A stretch of 64,000 bases of DNA from Streptomyces sp. TLI_053 (GCF_900105395.1 NZ_LT629775.1:4300001-4364000); one strand, 5' to 3'. Shown: positions 37,243 through 45,517, counted from the stretch's first letter. Notes: generated by a model from the sequence alone, not told the origin. Numbers and translations: made by a program.

Positions 37243-39963
37243 TCAGCCCGCGGTCAGCGTCAGCTTGTGCTTGGTCGCCCGTTCGACCGCGTCCGGCGAG
37301 AAGGACCAGCTCAGCAGCTTGCCCTTGAGCCAGAGGTCGGTCTGGTCGTTGTAGTTCTCGTGGAAGGCGTGACCGGAGGCACCACCGACGATGATCCAGC
37401 GCGAGGCGTCGAGGTCGTTCAGGTCGACCACCATGCGCATCGAGGGGATCCAGTCCACCTGGTACCCGGCGGCCGCGTTCCACCCCGCCGCGTCGACCGC
37501 CGCCGAACCGCCGGAGAGCCGGTAGGGGCCCCGGTTGAGCAACTGGTGGACGACGCCCGAGCCGATCGAGGAGCTGTCCGAGCCCATGGTGCGCTCGCGC
37601 AGCTCCAGCTTGTGCAGCCGGCCCCAGCTCCAGGTGGTGATGTCCTTGGTGAGCAGCGAGGTGAGCTCCTGGCGGGCGTTGGTCATCGCCTCGCGCAGCA
37701 GGTTGTCCAGGCCCTTCTGCTCCTTGTGCTGGGAGTCGATGTACGTCCACCAGCCGCTGTCGGGCTTCTCCAGCTGCTGCCGGACGACCTCGTTCCAGCG
37801 GTCGCCGCCGTCCGGCTGGGCCTTGGCCGGGTCACGGGTGCCGCACTCGGTGACGATCTTCGACTTGCTGTCCGGCCTGGTCGGGTCGATCTGCTGGCGG
37901 ACCAGCAGGCAGTTCTCCTCGGCCCGCAGGTCGGCCGGGAACTTCTGGCCGAAGGCGAGGGTGAGCAGCTGGCGCCAGACGCCGTTGTAGTAGGCGGCGG
38001 CGGCCGAGTCTGCGTCCTGGTGGAAGTTCCAGTCCTTCAGCAGGTCCTGCGCCTCGCGCACGTAGGGGTCGTCGATCTCGACCTTGAGCAGCATCGGGAC
38101 CAGGGTCTTGGCCAGGATGCTGGTGTTGTCGAGCTGCATGTCCTGCATGTCGTCCGGCGAGATCTTGCCGTTGTTCTTCAGCCGGGCCTCGAGCTGGTCG
38201 GTGATCTCCTTGGCCCGGGTGCCGTACTCCCAGTCGGTGGTCAGCGCGGGCTTGTAGCCCGGGTCGACCACGGCCTGGTTGGCGGTGACGATGTAGCCGC
38301 TGCTCGGGTTGAGGCTCCAGGGCATGGCGCTGAACGGGACCGGGTCCTTCTTCCACTGGTAGGCGGAGTCCCAGCCCGGCGCCGGGTAGCGGCCGTCGCC
38401 CTTGCCGCGCACCGGGATGTAGCCCGGGGCCTGGTAGCCGATGTTCTTGGCGTCGGCGTAGACGAGGTTCTGCGACGGGACGGTGAAGTCGGCGGCGGCC
38501 TTCTGGAAGTCGTCCCAGTTCTTCGCCCGGTCGAGCGCGAAGACGGCGTCCATGGTGCGGCCCGGGATCAGCGCGGTCCACTGCAGGGCGACGCCGTAGC
38601 CGCCGGTGCCCCGGTCCGGGGCGGAGGCGCCGTTGGGCGCGTACTTGCCGACGTTCTGCTGCTCGGTGCTCGGGTCGGAGATCAGCGGGGCGCCGGTCTC
38701 GGTGGTGCGGACGGTGATGGTGCGGTCCTCGCCGCCGGCGACCTTGATGGTCTCCTTGCGGAGCTCGAACTTCTTCTCCTTGCCGTCGACCAGGTAGGTC
38801 TCGGGGCCGGTCACCTTCTCCAGGAAGAGGTCGGTGACGTCGGCGCCGAGGTTGGTGAAGCCCCAGGCGATGTCCTTGTTGTGGCCGATGACCACACCGG
38901 GCATGCCGGCGAAGGTGAAGCCGGAGACGTCGTACTGGCAGGTCGGGGAGACCGCCCGGCAGTGCAGGCCCATCTGGTACCAGACCGAGGGCAGGCCGGG
39001 ACCGAGGTGCGGGTCGTTGGCCAGCAGCGGCTTGCCGGTGGTGGTGTGGCTGCCGGCCACCACCCAGGAGTTGGAGCCGATGCCCTGGCCGTTGCGGCCG
39101 AGCAGCTCGGGCAGCGCGTCGATCCGGTCGGTGACGCCCTTGAGCAGTGCCGAGGAGGCGGCGGCGCCCTGGGCGGTGCCGGCGGCGGTCCCCTGGGCGG
39201 CCGGGGCCGAGCCGTCGGCCGGCTTGTAGGAGGTGCCGTTCACGGTGCCGGTCTTCACGATCGTGCCGTTGCGCGCGTACGGGTAGTCCGGGTACAGCTC
39301 GGCGATCTTCTCCGGGCTGAAGTCCTGGGCGAGCAGCGAGCGGTCGATCTCCTCCTGGAGGTTCCCGGAGAGGTCCCAGGCCATCGCCTTGAGCCAGGCC
39401 ACCGAGTCGACCGGGGTCCACTGCTCGGGCTTGTAGTCGCCGTTGACGACGCCGAGGACGCCGTACTCCACCGAGGCGGCGGAGCCGCCCGGGTGCTCGG
39501 CGAGCCAGGAGTTGACCCCCTCCGCGTAGGCCTGGAGGTTCTTCTTGGTGTCGGCGCCGAGGAGGGTGTCGAACTCCTTCTGGGCCACCTGGCGCCAGCC
39601 CATGGTGCGGATCATGGAGTCGGTGTCGACCTGGCTGTCGCCGAACATCTCGGAGAGCCGGCCCGCGGTGATGTGCCGCCGGACGTCCATCTCCCAGAAC
39701 CGGTCCTGGGCCTGGACGTAGCCCTGGGCCCGGAAGAGGTCCTCGGAGGTGTCGGCGTAGAGCTGGGGGATGCCGTTGGCGTCCCGCTTCACGTCGACCG
39801 GCGCGCTCATGCCCGCCACCTTGACGCTGCCGTCGACCTCGGGGAAGGACGCGCGGACCGCGGCCACCCCCCGGTAGCCGCCGTAGCCGGCGCCGGCCAC
39901 CAGCAGTACGACCAGCACGATCACGATCAGACGGGCGCGCCGGAACTTTTTCGAGCGGGGCAT
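37243..39963 (-). CDS. Penicillin-acylase family N-terminal nucleophile hydrolase
   Basis: 906 residues. This Ntn-hydrolase is made as one chain, exported through a signal anchor (about 10-32) and cut autocatalytically into alpha and beta subunits. The beta subunit should start at the Ser of SNSW (about residue 298) in GIGSNSWVVAG. The following HTTTGKPLLANDPHLG is the family block. Such enzymes hydrolyse amide side chains of beta-lactams, homoserine lactones or peptides; the substrate is unknown here. ATG 39963 has AAGGA 5 nt upstream and was preferred over 40002. Confidence 0.9.
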   Translation of the reverse strand: MPRSKKFRRARLIVIVLVVLLVAGAGYGGYRGVAAVRASFPEVDGSVKVAGMSAPVDVKRDANGIPQLYADTSEDLFRAQGYVQAQDRFWEMDVRRHITAGRLSEMFGDSQVDTDSMIRTMGWRQVAQKEFDTLLGADTKKNLQAYAEGVNSWLAEHPGGSAASVEYGVLGVVNGDYKPEQWTPVDSVAWLKAMAWDLSGNLQEEIDRSLLAQDFSPEKIAELYPDYPYARNGTIVKTGTVNGTSYKPADGSAPAAQGTAAGTAQGAAASSALLKGVTDRIDALPELLGRNGQGIGSNSWVVAGSHTTTGKPLLANDPHLGPGLPSVWYQMGLHCRAVSPTCQYDVSGFTFAGMPGVVIGHNKDIAWGFTNLGADVTDLFLEKVTGPETYLVDGKEKKFELRKETIKVAGGEDRTITVRTTETGAPLISDPSTEQQNVGKYAPNGASAPDRGTGGYGVALQWTALIPGRTMDAVFALDRAKNWDDFQKAAADFTVPSQNLVYADAKNIGYQAPGYIPVRGKGDGRYPAPGWDSAYQWKKDPVPFSAMPWSLNPSSGYIVTANQAVVDPGYKPALTTDWEYGTRAKEITDQLEARLKNNGKISPDDMQDMQLDNTSILAKTLVPMLLKVEIDDPYVREAQDLLKDWNFHQDADSAAAAYYNGVWRQLLTLAFGQKFPADLRAEENCLLVRQQIDPTRPDSKSKIVTECGTRDPAKAQPDGGDRWNEVVRQQLEKPDSGWWTYIDSQHKEQKGLDNLLREAMTNARQELTSLLTKDITTWSWGRLHKLELRERTMGSDSSSIGSGVVHQLLNRGPYRLSGGSAAVDAAGWNAAAGYQVDWIPSMRMVVDLNDLDASRWIIVGGASGHAFHENYNDQTDLWLKGKLLSWSFSPDAVERATKHKLTLTAG

Positions 39964-40341
39964 CTGGGTCCTTGCGGTCCTCACTGGGGGGCGGGCGGAC
40001 ATGTCAAGGGCACGGGGCCGTGACAGGGCACCACATTAGGCCGACTCGGCTGGCGGCCGTGCACGGGGGACGCTCACGGTGGGATCGGAGGAGGTCAGGA
40101 GGCGGCCCGAGGAGGGCCGGCGGGAGGCCGCGGGCGCGGGCCGGAGAAGACCGGAGGCGGCGGACCGGAGCAGGTCACCAGGAGGCCGGAGGCCCGGACC
40201 GAGGAAACGCGTGGCCAATGAACCTAAAGATATGGCAAAATGTTAGACTGAGTAACGATCCGCAAGGGGAGTAATTGGCGCCCCCGGTCGCCACCCCTGT
40301 CGGGACCCCGTCCGCCCCCGCCACGTCCGAGGTGCCCCTGC
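39964..40341. promoter_or_regulatory. Divergent intergenic region with a purine-rich stretch
   Basis: A 378-bp interval between the acylase and antiporter genes. Segment 40080-40200 is strongly purine-biased on the plus strand, with at least six GGAGG motifs. Segment 40205-40275 is A+T-rich for this genome and probably holds promoters for one or both genes (a TTAGACT hexamer at about 40241). No ydaO or other known riboswitch consensus could be fitted. Confidence 0.4.
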
Positions 40342-41832
40342 GTGAATGTCGACCACCTGAACCAGCTGCTGCTCGAGTTCTCCGTGATCCTGCTGATCGC
40401 GGTGGTCGCCGTGCGCGTCTCCACCAAATCCGGCCTGCCCAGCCTGCTGATCTACCTCGGCATCGGGGTGGCGCTCGGCCAGAACGGCCTCGGCGTCTCC
40501 TTCGACAACGCCGAACTCACCCAGGTGCTCGGCTACGCGGCCCTGGTGGTGATCCTGGCCGAGGGCGGCCTCAAGACCAACTGGCGCGAGGCCAGACCCG
40601 TGATGGGGGCCGCCACCGTACTCGCCACCGTCGGCGTCGGGATCAGCGTCTTCGTCACCGCGGCCGGGGCGCACTGGCTGGTCGGCCTGGACTGGCGCAC
40701 CTCACTGCTGCTCGGCGCGATCGTCTCGTCCACGGACGCCGCGGCCGTCTTCTCGGTGCTGCGCACGGTGCCGCTGCCGCGCCGGCTGACCGGTCTGCTG
40801 GAGGCCGAGTCCGGCTTCAACGACGCGCCCGTGGTCATCCTGGTCGTCGCCTTCGCCGCCGTCGGCGACACGGAGCCGTGGTACGTCCTGATCGGCACGA
40901 TCCTCGCCGAGCTGGCGATCGGCCTGGCCGTCGGCCTCGCGGTCGGCAAGCTCGGGGCGTTCGGCCTCAAGCACGTCGCCCTGCCGTCCTCCGGCCTCTA
41001 CCCGATCGCGGTGCTGGCCCTGGCCGTGCTCGGCTACGCCGGCGGCGCGCTGCTGCACGGCTCCGGGTTCCTCGCCGTCTACGTCACCGCGGTGATCCTC
41101 GGCAACTCCAAGCTGCCGCACGGCCCCGCCGTCCGGGGCTTCGCCGACGGCCTGGCCTGGATCGGGCAGATCGGCATGTTCGTGCTGCTCGGCCTGCTCT
41201 GCACCCCCGAGTCGATGGGCTCGGCCGTGGTGCCGGCGCTGGTGATCGGCGCGGTACTGGTCTTCCTCGCCCGGCCGCTCTCGGTGGTGCTCACGCTCAC
41301 CCCGTTCCGGCTGCCGCTGCGCGAGCAGGCCCTGCTCAGCTGGGCCGGCCTGCGCGGGGCGGTGCCCATCGTGCTGGCCACCATCCCGATGGTGTCCGGC
41401 GCGCCGATGGCCCAGGACGTCTTCAACATCGTCTTCATCCTGGTCGTGGTCTTCACCCTGCTCCAGGGCCCGACGCTGCCCTGGGTCGCCAAGGGCCTGC
41501 GGATCGGCGAAGGGTCGATGGGACAGGACCTCGGCATCGAGTCCGCCCCGCTGGAGAAGCTGCACGGACACCTGTTGTCGGTCGCGCTGGCGCCGGACTC
41601 CCGGATGTCCGGCGTGGAGATCGGCGAGCTGCGGCTGCCGACCGGGGCGGCGGTCACCCTGGTGGTGCGGGAGGGCAGCAGCTTCGTGCCCGACAAGGCG
41701 ACCGTGCTGCGCGGCGGGGACGAGCTGCTGGTCGTCACCACGGACGAGGTGGGCGAGGCGGCCGAGCGGCGACTGCGGGCCGTGGACAAGGGCGGCAAGC
41801 TGGCCGACTGGCTGCACGGACGCAGGACCTGA
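40342..41832 (+). CDS. Cation/proton antiporter, NhaP2/CPA type, with RCK C-domain
   Basis: 496 residues with about 12-13 membrane helices. The CPA core is visible in SSTDAAAVFSVLR and ESGFNDAPVV, the paired motifs carrying the ion-binding Asp residues. Residues ~400-475 form a TrkA_C-like regulatory domain (IGELRLPTGAAVTLVVREG), as in NhaP2-type K+/H+ antiporters where it senses nucleotide or dinucleotide ligands. It should export K+ or Na+ in exchange for protons. GTG 40342 begins just before the first helix. Confidence 0.9.
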   Translation: MNVDHLNQLLLEFSVILLIAVVAVRVSTKSGLPSLLIYLGIGVALGQNGLGVSFDNAELTQVLGYAALVVILAEGGLKTNWREARPVMGAATVLATVGVGISVFVTAAGAHWLVGLDWRTSLLLGAIVSSTDAAAVFSVLRTVPLPRRLTGLLEAESGFNDAPVVILVVAFAAVGDTEPWYVLIGTILAELAIGLAVGLAVGKLGAFGLKHVALPSSGLYPIAVLALAVLGYAGGALLHGSGFLAVYVTAVILGNSKLPHGPAVRGFADGLAWIGQIGMFVLLGLLCTPESMGSAVVPALVIGAVLVFLARPLSVVLTLTPFRLPLREQALLSWAGLRGAVPIVLATIPMVSGAPMAQDVFNIVFILVVVFTLLQGPTLPWVAKGLRIGEGSMGQDLGIESAPLEKLHGHLLSVALAPDSRMSGVEIGELRLPTGAAVTLVVREGSSFVPDKATVLRGGDELLVVTTDEVGEAAERRLRAVDKGGKLADWLHGRRT

Positions 41833-41861
41833 AGGTCTCGCCCGGAGTTCACCTTGACTTA

Positions 41862-41887
41862 ACAGGACAACTTTGGATCCGTCCTGT
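41862..41887. promoter_or_regulatory. Inverted repeat upstream of the MFS gene
   Basis: ACAGGAC (41862-41868) and GTCCTGT (41881-41887) form 7-bp arms around a 12-bp spacer, in a locally A+T-rich stretch that also has TTGACT at 41854-41859. The 291-bp gap 41833-42123 contains no other gene. It could be an operator within the MFS promoter. Confidence 0.4.
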
Positions 41888-42123
41888 AGTGTCGAGTTCA
41901 GCGCGACATCTACGCGCGTATAACCATTGTTCGCTGACACACCACACCCCAGCATCTGCCTGAAGCAGAGTTGGCGCGACCGCTCGGCGGCCGCGGCCCG
42001 GACCCGGCCCACCGCCGGACCGGCCCGGTAACTACCCCGGTCGACGCGCGAGAGGACGACTCTCGGCGCCGTCGGGGCCACCCCATGCCCTGCCGCGCTA
42101 CCAGGCAGCAGGAAGGACCGACC

Positions 42124-43593
42124 GTGACGGCCCGCCGAACGGTCGAGAGCGTCGAGGACGCCCGGAGCACCGGAAACCCCGGGAACCCCGTGGACGCCGC
42201 GGATGCCAGGAGCAGCGCGGACGCCGCGAACCACGCGGACACCGCCGGCCACGCGGAGGCCACGGGCGCCGCGGACCACGCCGATGCCACGGGCCGCGCC
42301 GACGCCGCGCCGGCCCGGGTCGGCTACGGGACCCTGCTGCGCACCCCCGGGGCCTGGACGTTCCTGACCCCCGCGCTGCTCGCCCGGCTGCCCTACGCGA
42401 TGCTCAGCATGGGGATCCTGCTGCTGGTCAAGGACACCCACGGCTCGTACGGCACCGCCAGCACGGTCGCGGCCGTCGCCGCCGTCGCCCAGGCGCTGAT
42501 CGGCCCGCAGACCGGGCGGCTCGCGGACCGTTACGGCCAGGCCGCCGTGCTCGTCCCGACCGTCCTGGTGCACGCGGCCTCGGTCGGCGCACTGATCGCG
42601 CTCGCCCTCGGGCACGCGCCGGCCTGGAGCCTGTTCCTGGCCGCCGCCCCGGCCGGCGCGAGCGTCCCGCAGATCGGCGCGATGGTGCGCGCCCGCTGGA
42701 TCTCCACCTTCACCGCCGAGGGCGCCTCCGCGTCCTCCGCCGCCAAGGTGAGCACCGCCTTCGCCTTCGAGTCCGTGACCGACGAGTTCACCTTCGTCGT
42801 CGGCCCGATCCTGGCCGCCGCCGTGGCAACCTCGGTCAACCCCTCGACCGGGCTGATCGCCGAGGCCGCGCTGACCCTGGTCGGCGGTCTGGCCTTCGCG
42901 GCCCAGCGGCGCACCGCGCCCGCCCGGGTGGTGCGCGAACCCGGTGTCCGGCAGGCCTCGGCCCTCGCCTCGCCCGGCGTCCGGCTACTGGCCGGCACCT
43001 TCCTGGGCGTGGGCGCCGTCTTCGGCGGCATGCAGGTCTCGGTGAACGCCTTCGCCGACTCGGTCGGCCAGCAGGGCGCCGCCGGCACCGTCTACGGCAT
43101 CTTCGCCGGCGGCTCGATGGTGGCCGGCGTGCTCTACGGCGTGATCGCCTGGCGGCGGTCGGTCCAGCAGCGGATGGTCATGAGCTACGGCCTGCTGGTG
43201 CTGGGCTGCTCGACCCTGTGGGCGATGCCGAACCTGGTCGCGCTGTCGGTCGCCGGGCTGGTCTGCGGCCTGGCCATCGCCCCGACCCTGATCAGCGGCT
43301 ACACCCTGGTCGAGACGCTGGTCGAGGACGGCGCCAAGACCGAGGCCTTCACCTGGCTGACCGGCGCCATCGGTCTGGGCCTGGCGACCGGCGCGACGGC
43401 GGCCGGGCGGCTGATCGACGCGCACGGCCCGACCGTCGGCTTCCTGGTACCGGTGGCCGGTGCCGGCCTCGGCCTGATCGCCCTGTTCTCGCTGCGGGGA
43501 CTGCTGGTACCGGCCGGAACCCGCAGCACGGTGGTCGCCGGCTCGGTGGAACGGGGTGCCCCGGCCGGACTGGTGGGGGCCGTCAAGGGCTGA
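42124..43593 (+). CDS. MFS transporter
   Basis: 489 residues. A ~60-residue cytoplasmic tail made of repeating Ala/Asp/His/Gly units (ADAANHADTAGHAEATG type) precedes about 12 helices. The loop signature appears as GRLADRYGQAAVL. The fold fits drug-efflux-type MFS proteins of actinobacteria. GTG 42124 was selected since AGGAAGG lies 8 nt upstream. The substrate is unknown. The repetitive tail is unusual but composed of ordinary codons. Confidence 0.82.
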   Translation: MTARRTVESVEDARSTGNPGNPVDAADARSSADAANHADTAGHAEATGAADHADATGRADAAPARVGYGTLLRTPGAWTFLTPALLARLPYAMLSMGILLLVKDTHGSYGTASTVAAVAAVAQALIGPQTGRLADRYGQAAVLVPTVLVHAASVGALIALALGHAPAWSLFLAAAPAGASVPQIGAMVRARWISTFTAEGASASSAAKVSTAFAFESVTDEFTFVVGPILAAAVATSVNPSTGLIAEAALTLVGGLAFAAQRRTAPARVVREPGVRQASALASPGVRLLAGTFLGVGAVFGGMQVSVNAFADSVGQQGAAGTVYGIFAGGSMVAGVLYGVIAWRRSVQQRMVMSYGLLVLGCSTLWAMPNLVALSVAGLVCGLAIAPTLISGYTLVETLVEDGAKTEAFTWLTGAIGLGLATGATAAGRLIDAHGPTVGFLVPVAGAGLGLIALFSLRGLLVPAGTRSTVVAGSVERGAPAGLVGAVKG

Positions 43594-43670
43594 CCCCGGG
43601 GCCGGAACCGACTCATCTCACATTCGAGTCGCTGGACTGATCCTTCGGAATGCCGCATCATTGAGGATCG

Positions 43671-43697
43671 TTAGCACTCATCAGGCGAGAGTGCCAG
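43671..43697 (+). promoter_or_regulatory. CIRCE operator (HrcA binding site)
   Basis: TTAGCACTC (43671-43679), a 9-nt spacer, then GAGTGCCAG (43689-43697). The left arm is identical to the CIRCE consensus and the right arm matches 7 of 9 positions of GAGTGCTAA. The right arm abuts the AGGAGGAAG ribosome binding site of the next gene, a typical location for HrcA repression. Confidence 0.88.
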
Positions 43698-43708
43698 GAG
43701 GAAGACAA

Positions 43709-44035
43709 GTGCCCACGTACCAGTACCAGTGCACCGAGTGCGGCAACGGCCTGGAGGCGGTGCAGAAGTTCACCGACGAAGCGCTGACCACGTGCCCCGA
43801 CTGCCAGGGACGGCTCCGCAAGGTCTTCTCGGCGGTGGGTGTCGTCTTCAAGGGCTCCGGTTTCTACCGGACCGACAGCCGCTCCTCCTCCAGCAGCTCG
43901 GTGGGTTCCGGCTCGTCGTCGACCTCGTCGTCGACGTCGCCCGCGAGCTCCTCCTCGGGCTCGTCCTCGTCGGGCTCCTCGGGTTCGTCGGGGTCCTCGG
44001 CCCCCGCCGCCAGCCCCGCCCCGGCGGCCGGCTGA
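43709..44035 (+). CDS. ruc: FmdB-type zinc-ribbon protein, probable Ruc redox-regulated chaperone
   Basis: 108 residues. The first ~50 form an FmdB zinc ribbon with two CXXC pairs (C8/C11, C29/C32); the rest is a Ser/Gly/Ala-rich disordered tail. M. tuberculosis Rv0991c (Ruc) has this layout, belongs to the HrcA regulon and is a chaperone activated by oxidation of its zinc cysteines; it also lies near the galU-moeA-rimJ cluster. Here the gene has a CIRCE element directly before its ribosome binding site, which strongly supports orthology. GTG start 43709 follows AGGAGG. A terminator follows at 44070-44106. Confidence 0.88.
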   Translation: MPTYQYQCTECGNGLEAVQKFTDEALTTCPDCQGRLRKVFSAVGVVFKGSGFYRTDSRSSSSSSVGSGSSSTSSSTSPASSSSGSSSSGSSGSSGSSAPAASPAPAAG

Positions 44036-44069
44036 GTTCCGGCCGGGCCGCGGCACCAGCTTCTCGGAC

Positions 44070-44106
44070 GGCCCGCCGTTCCCGTTCTCCACGGGTGCGG
44101 CGGGCC
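44070..44106 (+). terminator. Terminator of ruc
   Basis: Outer 9-bp stem (44070-44078 with 44098-44106) plus an inner CCCGT/ACGGG stem, followed by TTT. It begins 34 nt after the ruc stop codon. Confidence 0.8.
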
Positions 44107-44151
44107 TTTCGCGCGTTCGGCGGCAGGTGCCGGGGCGGGGCGCGGAAGGCG

Positions 44152-44190
44152 GGTCCCGGAAGGCTGGTCCCGGAAGGCTGGTCCCGGAAG
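44152..44190. repeat. 14-bp tandem repeat
   Basis: The unit GGTCCCGGAAGGCT occurs 2.8 times in tandem, with looser related copies on each side (about 44140-44240). It is in the 359-bp gap between ruc and the small membrane gene; no reading frame is supported there. Confidence 0.8.
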
Positions 44191-44284
44191 ACGGGGCGGA
44201 GAGCACGGATCCCGAAGGACGGGTCGCGGAGGACGGGTTCTGTCAGCGCGGGGCGGGCCGGTTCACCCCTGCGAGTGGGTCCCG

Positions 44285-44310
44285 TTGTCCACAGGCCCGG
44301 GTTGTCCACA
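44285..44310 (+). promoter_or_regulatory. Two DnaA-box-like sites
   Basis: TTGTCCACA occurs at 44285-44293 and again at 44302-44310, same orientation, 17 bp apart. Each is identical to the preferred DnaA box of streptomycetes. They lie about 85 bp upstream of the small membrane gene/mscL operon. Confidence 0.65.
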
Positions 44311-44394
44311 GGTTCTGGAAACGGAGTTCCGGCGGTCGCGCGGGGCGGCCCAGAGTGGGCACCGCAAGCCCCGAGCCCGACCGTGGAGGTGCCC

Positions 44395-44694
44395 GTGACC
44401 ACCGCTTCGTCCGCCCTGCCGCCCCGTCCGCTGCCGATCCCCCCGCTGCCCGCGCCGACCGTTCCACCCCGGCAGCCGGTGCCCTCGTTCCCGCCGATCG
44501 GAGGCCGGTCCGGGCCGCGCGGCCGACTCCGACAGCTGCTGGGGTACGGCCCCCGGGTGCCGGCCGCACTGCTGCTCGCGGTGGTGACCGCACTCGCCCT
44601 CGGACCGGCCCGGGCGGACTCGCGGCCGCCGGAATCGGCACCGCCGGTCGGCCGAACGGGTTGTCCTGCGGAGGGGGGAGAAAATCACCCGTGA
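44395..44694 (+). CDS. Small membrane protein coupled to mscL
   Basis: 99 residues. A Pro-rich N-terminus (1-40), a basic patch (RSGPRGRLRQ), one hydrophobic helix (about 55-73) ending in ALGPARADS, and a short Pro/Gly-rich tail. Reality is supported by GGAGG 5 nt before the GTG and by the 4-bp GTGA overlap with mscL. It may be secreted or single-pass. Many streptomycetes carry an SAF-domain protein at this place; the basic patch plus helix resembles the N-terminus of such a protein, so this could be a shortened remnant. No family is recognised. Confidence 0.6.
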   Translation: MTTASSALPPRPLPIPPLPAPTVPPRQPVPSFPPIGGRSGPRGRLRQLLGYGPRVPAALLLAVVTALALGPARADSRPPESAPPVGRTGCPAEGGENHP

Positions 44695-45143
44695 CCGGCG
44701 GACGACTTCGTCGTTCACGCGGCATGAAGGGCTTCAAGGAATTCCTGCTGCGCGGAAACGTCGTCGAACTGGCCGTCGCCGTGGTCATCGGTGCGGCCTT
44801 CACCAGCATCGTCAACGCCTTCGTCAAGGGCGTGATCAATCCGATCGTCGGCGCGTTCGGGGCCCAGGACCTCGCGTCCTACAGCTCCTGCCTCAAAGGG
44901 CCCTGTGAGGTGAGCGCCACCGGCGAGGTCACGTCCGGAATCCCGATCCTCTGGGGCAGCGTGCTCAGCGCGGCCCTGCAGTTCCTGATCACCGCCGCCG
45001 TCGTCTACTTCTGCCTCATCCTGCCGATGACCAGGTTCACCGCCCGGCGCAAGACCCTGGCCGAGGTCCAGGCCGAGGCCGAGGCCAAGGAGGTCCTGCT
45101 GCTCACCGAGATCCGCGACGCCCTGGTCACCCGGGCCGCCTGA
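44691..45143 (+). CDS. mscL: Large-conductance mechanosensitive channel
   Basis: 150 residues. MscL is a homopentameric emergency valve opened by membrane tension. The N-terminal amphipathic helix and TM1 (GFKEFLLRGNVVELAVAVVIG) and TM2 (ALQFLITAAVVYFCLILP) are intact, followed by the cytoplasmic helix. The periplasmic loop contains two cysteines (SCLKGPC). The GTG at 44691 overlaps the upstream stop and has GGAGGGGGGAG before it. The ATG at 44724 matches the usual MscL length but has no binding site. Confidence 0.95.
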   Translation: MTGGRLRRSRGMKGFKEFLLRGNVVELAVAVVIGAAFTSIVNAFVKGVINPIVGAFGAQDLASYSSCLKGPCEVSATGEVTSGIPILWGSVLSAALQFLITAAVVYFCLILPMTRFTARRKTLAEVQAEAEAKEVLLLTEIRDALVTRAA

Positions 45144-45203
45144 AGACCGGGCTGCCCGACCCCCGAGCCGTCCGACCCCGCGACACCCGACCCTGCGGCA
45201 CCC

Positions 45204-45223
45204 GACCGGGCCCGGGCCCGGTC
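45204..45223. terminator. Hairpin between mscL and the convergent small gene
   Basis: A perfect 8-bp stem (45204-45211 with 45216-45223) and 4-nt loop in a 100-bp gap between convergent genes. It may end both transcripts. Confidence 0.6.
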
Positions 45224-45244
45224 CGGCGGTCCCGTCCCTCCGGA

Positions 45245-45517
45245 TCAGTCCCCGTGGTGCGGCGGGCGCTGGCTCAGGTACCAGTCCAGCCCCCGTCCAC
45301 CACTCTCCCCGGCCCCGGGGCGGTCGCCCCACCCGGTGTCGGTGTCGTCCCGGGACTGCCGGTCCAGCGGGTCGCCGAAGATCAGCCGGGCCTTCGCCGC
45401 CGCGTCCGCGCCCGGCCGGGCCTTCGGGGCGGCCTGCGCCGACCCGTCCCCCGTGCCGGGCGCCGTGCCGGGCTCCGACTCCTGGCCCGGCCGGTCGTCC
45501 GTCGTGTCCTTCGCCAT
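45245..45517 (-). CDS. Small acidic conserved-type hypothetical protein
   Basis: 90 residues, disordered at the N-terminus (Asp/Gly/Pro-rich), with a more ordered-looking C-terminal part (ARLIFGDPLDRQ, then GLDWYLSQRPPHHGD). The aromatic-His end looks conserved in style, but I cannot name a family. ATG 45517 is supported by GGTGGAG 6-8 nt upstream. It lies downstream of hrdD on the same strand, separated by the hrdD terminator, so it likely has its own promoter. Confidence 0.65.
   Translation of the reverse strand: MAKDTTDDRPGQESEPGTAPGTGDGSAQAAPKARPGADAAAKARLIFGDPLDRQSRDDTDTGWGDRPGAGESGGRGLDWYLSQRPPHHGD

Noticed and set aside
36415..40023. 1202-codon open frame on the plus strand
   Set aside because: Antisense to the penicillin-acylase gene and overlapping the cyclo-ligase in another frame; no domain motifs.
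40205..40341. Possible c-di-AMP (ydaO) riboswitch before the antiporter
   Set aside because: The conserved ydaO sequence blocks could not be aligned and no pseudoknot partners were found.
44140..44240. Possible CRISPR-like array
   Set aside because: The 14-bp units are adjacent, without spacers, and no cas genes are present.
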